Assembly: GCF_965204195.1 (NCBI RefSeq)
Contig: NZ_OZ241975.1
Location: forward strand, 2,852,001-2,916,000
DNA: 64,000 nt
Reading direction: 5' to 3'
DNA from: Poriferisodalis sp965204195
Lineage (GTDB): Bacteria; Actinomycetota; Acidimicrobiia; Acidimicrobiales; Poriferisodalaceae
Shown here one piece after another: positions 33,048 to 39,819 of this stretch (its first letter is position 1; each line of letters starts with the position of its first letter). The notes beneath the pieces were generated by a model. That model ran no database searches and had not been told where the DNA came from. It saw only the letters and a list, made by a program, of their open reading frames with translations. The position numbers were made by a program, and so were the translations under genes.

Positions 33048-33665
33048 GTGACTGCTATGAGCGTCACGCCGACCGTGCTCATTCCCGTCAAGGGCTTCCG
33101 GCTCGCCAAGGGCCGCCTCGCTGATCGCCTGAGCGACACCGAACGCCACGAGCTGGCGCGCACCATGGCGAGCCAAGTCGTCGAAGCCGCCGGGTCGCTC
33201 CCTGTCCGAGTCGTCTGCGACAACGACGAGGTTGCCGACTGGGCTCGTGCGGTCGGCGCCGAGGTGCTGTGGATCGACGCCGATGGCCTGAACCCGGCAA
33301 TCAGCGCAGCAGTCGCCGCCCTCGAAGCAGACCTCGATCTCGACGTTGACGGATCCGGACACGTTGTTGTCGCGCATGCAGACCTGCCGCATGCGCAGAC
33401 GCTCTCGGGCCTCGCCGAGACCGGCACCGTGACCATCGTCCCGGACCGGCACCTCGACGGCACCAATGTGATGGCGCTGCCGCTCGGCACCGGCTTCGAA
33501 TTCCACTACGGGCCTGGCTCGTTCAGGGCACATTGCACCGAAGCCCTGCGCCGCGGCCTCGACCTGCGGGTGAGGAGAAGTGCCGACCTGGAGTTCGACA
33601 TCGATACACCCGACGACCTCGACGCAGCAGGCTTGACCGGGTCTGCAACTGCTGATGGGCGCTGA
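33048..33665 (+). CDS. cofC: 2-phospho-L-lactate/phosphoenolpyruvate guanylyltransferase CofC (FbiD)
   Basis: 205 residues from GTG 33048, or 202 from ATG 33057. The nucleotidyltransferase fold is evident: VLIPVKGFRLAKGRLADRLS (about 9-29) is the nucleotide-binding start of the CofC family, then VRVVCDNDEVADWARAVGAE, GHVVVAHADLPHAQTLSGLA (the Asp-x-Pro metal region, about 101-120) and GTVTIVPDRHLDGTNVMALPL. CofC/FbiD makes the GDP-linked lactyl or pyruvyl precursor used in F420 synthesis. The product supports F420-dependent enzymes such as the LLM-type protein at 22.1 kb. It overlaps the following PIG-L gene by 11 bp, an operon with unexplained logic. Confidence 0.85.
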   Translation: MTAMSVTPTVLIPVKGFRLAKGRLADRLSDTERHELARTMASQVVEAAGSLPVRVVCDNDEVADWARAVGAEVLWIDADGLNPAISAAVAALEADLDLDVDGSGHVVVAHADLPHAQTLSGLAETGTVTIVPDRHLDGTNVMALPLGTGFEFHYGPGSFRAHCTEALRRGLDLRVRRSADLEFDIDTPDDLDAAGLTGSATADGR

Positions 33666-34395
33666 GGGCTTCTCGATTGACCTGGCGGTGCCGGCTTCGG
33701 CGCTGGTCATTGCCGCGCACCCCGATGATGCCGAGTTCGACTGCGGGGCGACGCTGGCCAAGTGGGCAGCCGCCGGCGCGGTGGTCCACCACTTCATCTG
33801 CACCGACGGCTCGAAGGGCACGTGGGACGCCGAGTGCGACCAGGCGGCGCTGGTGCGAACCCGCCAGGACGAGCAGCGCGCCGCCGCTGGCGCGCTCGGC
33901 GGCACCGGCGAGGTGCGCTTCGGCGGCCACGTCGACGGCGAGCTCGACAGCGATCTCGCGACCCGAGCCCAGGTCGCGCGGGTCATCCGCGAACTGCGCC
34001 CAGCCGTCGTGCTGGGCCATGACCCATGGAAGCGCTACCGGCTGCATCCCGATCATCGCCACGCGGGTCTGCTGGCCGTCGAGAGCGTGGTCGCCGCACG
34101 CGACCCGTTCTTCTTCCCCGAGCAGGGCCTGCCGCCGCACCGACCCGAGGAGCTGCTGCTGTTCGAGGCCGACGAACCCGACCACGCGGAGAACGTCGAG
34201 GGCTGGACTGCCGCCAAGACCGAGGCGCTGCTGTGCCACCACACCCAGTTCGTGACCACCCATGACATCACCGACCCTGACAACCCCGCCCAGGTGCAGC
34301 GCTTCGCCGACTGGGTCGACGCCGTCGCAGCGGCCAGCGGCCAGCAGGCCGGGCTCGCCTACGCGGAGCTGTTTAAGCGCATCGACGGCATCTGA
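33655..34395 (+). CDS. PIG-L family N-deacetylase
   Basis: 246 residues. The zinc motif AAHPDDAEFDCG is at about residues 20-31; the second motif HPDHRHAGLL (about 132-141) supplies the third ligand. TDGSKGTWDAECDQAALVRT and GHDPWKRYRLHPDH are consistent with LmbE/PIG-L proteins. Unlike the Mca at the left end, it lacks the ILNPAMDRP stretch and so is not the mycothiol amidase; it may deacetylate GlcNAc-containing or other N-acylated molecules. It overlaps cofC by 11 bp. Start GTG/ATG at 33655 fits the overlap. It converges with the DNA methyltransferase gene, leaving only 6 bp between stops. Confidence 0.83.
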   Translation: MGAEGFSIDLAVPASALVIAAHPDDAEFDCGATLAKWAAAGAVVHHFICTDGSKGTWDAECDQAALVRTRQDEQRAAAGALGGTGEVRFGGHVDGELDSDLATRAQVARVIRELRPAVVLGHDPWKRYRLHPDHRHAGLLAVESVVAARDPFFFPEQGLPPHRPEELLLFEADEPDHAENVEGWTAAKTEALLCHHTQFVTTHDITDPDNPAQVQRFADWVDAVAAASGQQAGLAYAELFKRIDGI

Positions 34396-34401
34396 GCTTC
34401 G

Positions 34402-35958
34402 CTAGGGCGCGGTGTCAATCTCGCTGTCGTCCCAGAAGCCCGCGAGCGGAGTCGCGGCACCATCGGCGTAACTCGCGAGCCTGGCCACGGCAGCTTCGTC
34501 GAACAGCTCGATGACGTCGAAGACTGCAGTTGGTCCGAGCGTGCGCAGTGCACGGTCGCTTTCGGCACCCACACGGGGCAGGTGCGGCGTCAACAGCAGC
34601 AAGCGTGCACCGGGCTGGGCCGAAGCCAGCACCGACGCCCGGCCCAGTGCCTTCCACAGTGTCTCGGCGCGCAGCAGTCCGGGACGCACGGTGGTGAACG
34701 CCCCGGCCACATCGATCCACCACTCACGGTTCGCCCGGTCGGCCACCAAGAAGCTGAACTTCACCCCGGCGCCCCGTACTGTCGCGGGGCTTCGCAGCAC
34801 CTCGAAACCACAGCGTTCCAACAGGTCGGCGGCGATGTCGTGGGCCTTGCGTCCTGCCTCCGTGGCTTGACGGACGAACGCGTCGGCGGTCATCGCATCA
34901 GCAACTGCCTTCGGCGCGGCCGTGCTCAACTCGAACAACGGTGGCTGTTCCGTGTTGGGCGGCGCGTCGGGCTGCGCTGAGGCTGCGGCAGCGACCCGTG
35001 CGCGTGCCAAGTCCACGTAGTCGGGATTCAGGTCGTAGCCCACCGGCCGCCGGCCGCACAGCACGCTTGCAACCAGGGTGGTGCCCGAACCCATGAACGG
35101 GTCGAGTACGAGGTCGTCCTCGTAGGTGTACAAGTCGATCAGGCGCCGGGGCAGCTCGAGCGGGAACGGCGCCGGGTGTCGCACCCGCTGCGCGCTCTCG
35201 GGCCCCATGTCCCACACGTCGATAGTGGCTTCCATGAACTCGTCGGTGGACAGGCTGCTGCGATGCGGCAGTCCCTCCTCCTCGCGCTGTGCCGCCGAGC
35301 GCGCCCGATCGAAGCGGCCCTTGCTGGCGATCACGATGCGCTCGGTGGTGTCGCGCAGGGTCGGGTTGGACGGGCTGCGGAACGATCCCCATGCGCACGA
35401 CCCGCTCGAGCCCTTGCTCTTCTGCCACACGATCTCGCCGCGCAGCAGCAGGCCGAGCTCCTCGAAGATCTTCGCGACGTCGCCCGACAGGCTGCGGTAC
35501 GGCTTGCGACCCAGGTTCGCCACGTTGACGGCAATGCGGCCGCCTGGCTCCAGCACCCGCACGCACTCGGCAAAGACGTCCCGCAACATGTCGAGGTAGT
35601 CGAAGTAGCTGGTGGGAATGCGGCTGTCGGTGCCGGCAGCGATGGCATCTTCGTACGACTTGCCCACGAAGTACGGCGGTGAGGTGACCACGAGCGCCAC
35701 GCACGCATCGGGCAGTTCGGCCATCTGCCGGGCGTCGCCGCAGAAGCAGCCATCGTCGAGACGTTCGGCCAGCTCAGGGTCGAAGTCGGGTCCCCGAGCC
35801 ACCGTGTCGTCATCGGACAGCACCGGCGGGGTGAAGCGCTCGTAGAACGCCGAAGCATCGTGGCCCTCGCGCCGGGAGGCGCCGAAGCGAGACGTTGCCG
35901 TACGGCGAGCAGACGGCGCGACGGTGCGCGTTCCGACCAATGGCTCCCGGGGAGTCAT
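34402..35958 (-). CDS. site-specific DNA methyltransferase with unassigned C-terminal domain
   Basis: 518 residues from ATG 35956-35958; the frame extends to 36411 but overlaps the AlaX gene. The beta-class layout places the catalytic motif VTSPPYFVG at about residues 90-98 before the SAM motif DPFMGSGTTLVASVL at about 268-282 (TSPPY...DPFxGSGT). It probably methylates the exocyclic amino group of adenine (N6) or cytosine (N4). The C-terminal 200 residues (about 320-518) are not a recognised methylase part; they carry GVKFSFLVADRANREWWIDV and read like a separate alpha/beta domain. No restriction endonuclease gene lies next to it, so it is either orphan or a fused enzyme. Recognition sequence unknown. 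Confidence 0.83.
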   Translation of the reverse strand: MTPREPLVGTRTVAPSARRTATSRFGASRREGHDASAFYERFTPPVLSDDDTVARGPDFDPELAERLDDGCFCGDARQMAELPDACVALVVTSPPYFVGKSYEDAIAAGTDSRIPTSYFDYLDMLRDVFAECVRVLEPGGRIAVNVANLGRKPYRSLSGDVAKIFEELGLLLRGEIVWQKSKGSSGSCAWGSFRSPSNPTLRDTTERIVIASKGRFDRARSAAQREEEGLPHRSSLSTDEFMEATIDVWDMGPESAQRVRHPAPFPLELPRRLIDLYTYEDDLVLDPFMGSGTTLVASVLCGRRPVGYDLNPDYVDLARARVAAAASAQPDAPPNTEQPPLFELSTAAPKAVADAMTADAFVRQATEAGRKAHDIAADLLERCGFEVLRSPATVRGAGVKFSFLVADRANREWWIDVAGAFTTVRPGLLRAETLWKALGRASVLASAQPGARLLLLTPHLPRVGAESDRALRTLGPTAVFDVIELFDEAAVARLASYADGAATPLAGFWDDSEIDTAP

Positions 35959-36008
35959 TTGTTCCAAGGTACCGAACAAGCGCGCGCCCGCCAAGAGCGG
36001 GCCGCTGC

Positions 36009-36740
36009 TTAGGCGTCGTGGAGCACCATGCGGACGCGCTTGTTGCCCTTGCCCTTCGACTCGGTCTTGGTGATCTCGAAGCGGCCCACGGCGCCGGTGG
36101 ACACCACATGGGTGCCTCCGTCGGCTTGGCGATCGAGCCCGACGATGTCGACCACCCGGATGTCGGTCACCCACTCGGGGATCAGGTTGACCTTGGTGCG
36201 GATCAGCTCGGGATCGGCCAGCGCCACCGACCGTTCCAAGAAGCTCACCTCGATGGGCCGGTCCGCGGCGATCTCGGCGTTGACCAGCTCGGTGACCCGT
36301 GCAGCGAAGCCCTCGGGCAGCGGGTTGAACTCGAAGTCCATCCGGGCAGCCAGCGGCTCCATGTTCCCGCCGGTCACCAGCACTCCCCACTCGTTCCAGA
36401 TGACCCCGCACAGGATGTGCAGCGCGGTGTGGGTGCGCATGAGCTGCAGGCGGCGTTCCCAGTCGACTGTGCCGGTGACTGCAGTTCCCTCCGGTGGAGG
36501 CTGGCCGCCTACCCAGTGCCAGATGAGGTCGCCTTCCTTGCGCACGTTGTGCACCTGCCAGGTGTTGCCGCCCTGGTCGGCGAGCGTGCCGGTGTCGTGC
36601 GGCTGCCCTCCGCCGGTGGCATAGAAGACCGTCTGGTCGAGGGCAACCGCATCGTCACGCACAGCGACCACCATCGCCTCGACAGTCTGCTGGTACGCAT
36701 CGCGCAGGTAGATCTGGTCGGTATTCGCTTCGGCGCTCAT
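36009..36740 (-). CDS. AlaX-type alanyl-tRNA editing hydrolase
   Basis: 243 residues from ATG 36738-36740. The editing-domain fold is plain: FYATGGGQPHDTGTL (about 38-52), then RLQLMRTHTALHILCGVIW with the zinc motif HTALH (about 103-107), and the C-terminal VGLDRQADGGTHVVSTGAVG. In AlaX proteins the last motif is normally CGGTH with Cys and His as zinc ligands, but here the Cys position reads Asp (DGGTH). Asp can bind zinc, so activity may persist. The enzyme hydrolyses misacylated Ser/Gly-tRNA(Ala). The protein stands alone, without a synthetase. It is divergent from the EEP-family gene, with a 77-bp shared gap. Confidence 0.85.
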   Translation of the reverse strand: MSAEANTDQIYLRDAYQQTVEAMVVAVRDDAVALDQTVFYATGGGQPHDTGTLADQGGNTWQVHNVRKEGDLIWHWVGGQPPPEGTAVTGTVDWERRLQLMRTHTALHILCGVIWNEWGVLVTGGNMEPLAARMDFEFNPLPEGFAARVTELVNAEIAADRPIEVSFLERSVALADPELIRTKVNLIPEWVTDIRVVDIVGLDRQADGGTHVVSTGAVGRFEITKTESKGKGNKRVRMVLHDA

Positions 36741-36817
36741 CGCCGCAGACGATACGGCGCCCGGCCGCCGCATCGGTCAGTCGGCCCGGCGGTGGCGGTG
36801 GCCGTTACGGTGACGCC

Positions 36818-37624
36818 GTGCGCATCGTGACCTGGAACCTGTGGTGGCGATTCGGGGACAACTGGGAGGCCCGCCACGAGGCCATTACCGCGACGCTTGC
36901 CGAGCTCGACGCCGACGTCGTGTGCTGCCAAGAGATCTGGGCCGAGCGCGATGGCCAGAATCAGGCCGATCTGCTCGGCGACACGCTGGGCATGAACGTC
37001 GCACACCACCCGCGCTTCGGGCGGCGAGGACTGTCGTTCAGCAACGCGATCCTGAGCCGCACAGCGATCATCGAATCCAGCTCGCACTCGCTGGCGGTCG
37101 GCGACCCCTCATCGCCCGAGGGCCAGCAGTCCGGGCACCGGACCGCTGTCGTGGCCCGGATCGCCCGCGCAGACGGCGCTATGACCGTCATCTGCACCCA
37201 CCTCGAGCACCGCTTCCATCTCAGCGAGATCCGCCAGGCACAGGTGTCGACGCTGTGCGAGCTGGCAGCGCCTCATCACGATCCCGAGGGTTTCCCGATC
37301 GTCATGGCAGGCGACTTCAACGCCGTCCCGAGCTCCGAGGAGATCCGGTTGCTGACCGGCGAACGCCCGCCACCAGTGCCCAAGTTGGTCTGGAGCGACG
37401 CGTGGGCGCAGGCGGGTGACGGCCCCGGCTTCACCTGGAGCGGCCAGAACCCCTACCTGCACCAAGCCATGTGGCCGAACCGGCGCATCGACTATGTGTT
37501 CGTGTCGACACCGCGCCCGGTTCCGCAGGGGAACATCACGAGTATCCGGCTGATCGGCGCCGAATCCGTCGACGGGGTCGTGCCATCCGACCACTACGGA
37601 CTGGTCGTGGACCTGGTCGATTGA
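36818..37624 (+). CDS. endonuclease/exonuclease/phosphatase (EEP) family protein
   Basis: 268 residues from GTG 36818. The DNase I-like fold has the motifs RIVTWNLWW (about 2-10), DVVCCQEIWAERD (about 34-46, metal-binding Glu), VICTHLEHR (about 127-135), IVMAGDFNAVPSSEE (about 161-175) and the closing IDYVFVS plus PSDHYGLVVDL (about 254-264). It should be a metal-dependent phosphodiesterase that acts on nucleic acids, inositol phosphates or sphingolipids. No signal peptide is present, so it is probably cytosolic. It converges on pafC, leaving 10 bp between stops. Confidence 0.83.
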   Translation: MRIVTWNLWWRFGDNWEARHEAITATLAELDADVVCCQEIWAERDGQNQADLLGDTLGMNVAHHPRFGRRGLSFSNAILSRTAIIESSSHSLAVGDPSSPEGQQSGHRTAVVARIARADGAMTVICTHLEHRFHLSEIRQAQVSTLCELAAPHHDPEGFPIVMAGDFNAVPSSEEIRLLTGERPPPVPKLVWSDAWAQAGDGPGFTWSGQNPYLHQAMWPNRRIDYVFVSTPRPVPQGNITSIRLIGAESVDGVVPSDHYGLVVDLVD

Positions 37625-37634
37625 GCCGGAGGCG

Positions 37635-38690
37635 TCAGGTCTCGTAGAGCTCCAGGATCGACGCAGCGGCAGCACTGCCCGCTTCGGCGAGCTCGGGCGG
37701 CAGCTCTGCCGCGTTCACGACGTGCGTCTCGGCGCCGAGGCGCAGCAGCATCTGGCTCAGCACGAACGGGCTGCGGATCGCGTACGTCACGATGCACCGG
37801 TCGCCGTCGTCGCGTACCTCCCGTGATGGGTACGCCTCCACTCGCCACAAGTCGCTGCGCGGAATCGACAGCACCACATCGGTCGTCTCGTCGGACTCGG
37901 CCGGCGCAACAGCTCCGAGACCGGCCGGCTCGCCTGACGCCTCGCTGGGCTCGGCCGGGCTGCCTGGCGCCTCGCTGGGCTCGGCCGGGCTGCCTGGCGC
38001 CTCGCGCGGCTCGGCCGGGCTGCCTGGCGCCTCGCGGGGCTCGGCCGAACGGCCATGCAGTTCGCCGGTGTCGCTGCACTCCTCGATGCGGTCGACCCGG
38101 AACGAGCGCAGGTCTTGGCGCAGGTGACACCAGCCCCGCAGGTACCAGTGGCCGTCGGCCAGCGAGACGTCCAGCGGGTCCACCCGACGCTCGCTGACGG
38201 CGTTGGTATTCGGGGTGTAGTAGTGGATGCTGACGGTGGTGCCAGCGCGTACGGCTTCCCGCAGCGTCGGCAGGCTGCGCGGCAGCGGCAGCTCCACCGA
38301 CACCCGTACTCGCTCGCCGTACGCCGCACGCAGCTTGTCGAGCGCCGTCGCCAGCGCGCCCGTCCGGTCGGCGCCGCGCAAGGCCAGCGCAGACTGACCC
38401 GCTACGAGGATCCCGAACGCCTGCGGCACCGACAAGTCAAGCGGCCGATCCAGCATCGCTCCCGGCTCGACATGCACCCACGCCTCGCCAGCTTCGTCGT
38501 CGTCGCCGAACACGACGATGCCGAGATTCTCATAGGCGCTTGCCCCGGTCACCTCGTAACACATGGCGGCGAGCAGCAGGTCGTACACGGCAGCCGGACG
38601 CATCTCGAATCGCTCGGCGATGTCGCCCACGGTGGCTCCGCCTCGCTCGACCACCCACGGCACGATGGCCAGCAGGCGCTCGATCTTCAC
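37635..38690 (-). CDS. pafC: WYL-domain transcriptional regulator, PafC type
   Basis: 351 residues from GTG 38688-38690, chosen for the GAGGGGG purine run about 10 nt upstream; the frame is open to 38753 but that start would overlap pafB. An N-terminal wHTH (KIERLLAIVPWVVERGGATV) is followed by a WYL domain: PLDVSLADGHWYLRGWCHLR carries the WYL motif variant (WYLRGW, about 195-200) and RSFRVDRIEEC is its WCX-linked strand. The C-terminal WCX part follows the repeats. PafB and PafC form a heterodimer that activates LexA-independent DNA-damage genes in mycobacteria. An in-frame decapeptide repeat (AEPREAPGSP type, about four units) splits the WYL and WCX regions. It directly follows pafB. Confidence 0.83.
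   Translation of the reverse strand: MKIERLLAIVPWVVERGGATVGDIAERFEMRPAAVYDLLLAAMCYEVTGASAYENLGIVVFGDDDEAGEAWVHVEPGAMLDRPLDLSVPQAFGILVAGQSALALRGADRTGALATALDKLRAAYGERVRVSVELPLPRSLPTLREAVRAGTTVSIHYYTPNTNAVSERRVDPLDVSLADGHWYLRGWCHLRQDLRSFRVDRIEECSDTGELHGRSAEPREAPGSPAEPREAPGSPAEPSEAPGSPAEPSEASGEPAGLGAVAPAESDETTDVVLSIPRSDLWRVEAYPSREVRDDGDRCIVTYAIRSPFVLSQMLLRLGAETHVVNAAELPPELAEAGSAAAASILELYET
37921..38050 (-). repeat. in-frame 30-nt tandem repeat in pafC
   Basis: About four units of 30 nt containing GGCTCGGCCGGGCTGCCTGG and GCCTCGC encode the decapeptide EAPGSPAEPR/S between the WYL and C-terminal domains. Units differ at a few bases, mostly the CTG/CGC/CGG triplets. The frame is kept. Confidence 0.92.
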
Positions 38691-38707
38691 CGACGTACTG
38701 GGCCCCC

Positions 38708-39742
38708 TCACCGGTCGCCGTCCCCTGCATCGCTCGCCAGTGCTCGCAGCCACGACGTGATCTCGTCGACCAGTTCCGGCGGCGATTCCACGACGGCGTG
38801 GCGTCCCATGTCCAGCAGCCAGACGCGAAACGCGGCGCGGTTGCGCACCCGCACCGTCACCGTCACCGAGCCGTCGTCATGCCGCTCGACCACGCGGCCT
38901 CGTTCGGCCGTGGGCTGCTGCGCCATGGTGGTGTCGATCTGCACCCGGGCCACAAAGTCGTCGCCGAAGTCGATCTCCATCGGCTCGCTCGGCAGCAGCG
39001 CCGCGACATCGACGTCGGCGCGGGCGAATGCCCCTCGCTCCCCCACGTCCGCGTCGCTCTCCATGCGATCCACCCGGAACGTCTTCACCACGTCGTCTTC
39101 GCGTGCGGCCAAGTACCAGTAGCCCGCCCGGCACAGCAGACCGAGCGGCTGAGCGTCGCGCCGACGCCCCCCGTACGCGAAACGGACCTGCGCGCGTTCG
39201 GCAGCAGCGGCGGCCAGCTTCGGCAGCAGCGACCCGGCGGTCTGCTGCGCGGCAGCCGTCTCCAGCGCTACATCTGCTGACAGCGACTCAGCATTGTGGC
39301 CAGCCGCATCCCCGCCTCCCGCTGCCGCCCCGCCCTCGGCGCCTGCGCCAGCTTCGGTGCTCGTGAGCTTGGCGACGGCTTCGAGATCCCAAGTCTCGCC
39401 GATATCCACCCGAGATGCGGCGAAGCGCAGCGCGAGCTGCTCGTCGGGAGTCAGCTGCAGGTCGGGCAGGAAGTAGTCCTCGCGGCGGATCGTGTACGAC
39501 GTGGCGCCGTCGTGCTCGATCGACTCGGTGATGCGCACGCCGAGGTTGCGGATCAGCGCCTTGTCGCGCTCGAACGAGGCGCGGGCACTGTCCAGCTGGC
39601 GTTTGTCGGTGGTGCCGTCGGGCGCGTACAGCCCGGTGTCACGCCAGATTTCCTCACGCGTCTTGGGCACATCGCGAGCGAGCAGGTACATCACCAGCTC
39701 CATCACGCGCTCGGTCGCATCCGGCCGTGATCTCGCTGCCAC
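38708..39742 (-). CDS. pafB: WYL-domain transcriptional regulator, PafB type
   Basis: 344 residues. An N-terminal winged-helix domain (DATERVMELVMYLLARDVPKT and REEIWRDTGLY) is followed by a WYL domain (about 165-240) with PLGLLCRAGYWYLAAREDDV and TFRVDRMES, and a C-terminal WCX region (AAFRVWLLDMGRHAVVESPP). An Ala/Gly-rich insert sits at about 130-150. PafB with PafC activates the mycobacterial DNA-damage response through single-stranded-DNA sensing; the WYL domain is the sensor. The pair is transcribed pafB then pafC with 17 bp between the stop and the chosen pafC start. Its presence beside dnaE2 and imuAB within one window fits a common damage response, although no PafBC promoter motif was searched for exhaustively. 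Confidence 0.83.
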   Translation of the reverse strand: MAARSRPDATERVMELVMYLLARDVPKTREEIWRDTGLYAPDGTTDKRQLDSARASFERDKALIRNLGVRITESIEHDGATSYTIRREDYFLPDLQLTPDEQLALRFAASRVDIGETWDLEAVAKLTSTEAGAGAEGGAAAGGGDAAGHNAESLSADVALETAAAQQTAGSLLPKLAAAAAERAQVRFAYGGRRRDAQPLGLLCRAGYWYLAAREDDVVKTFRVDRMESDADVGERGAFARADVDVAALLPSEPMEIDFGDDFVARVQIDTTMAQQPTAERGRVVERHDDGSVTVTVRVRNRAAFRVWLLDMGRHAVVESPPELVDEITSWLRALASDAGDGDR

Positions 39743-39819
39743 GCTTCGGAGTGTAGGACTGCGGTGTCGGGGGCCCGTTGGGTTATCGGCCCGACGGCGG
39801 TGCTGCCCGAAACCGGGTC

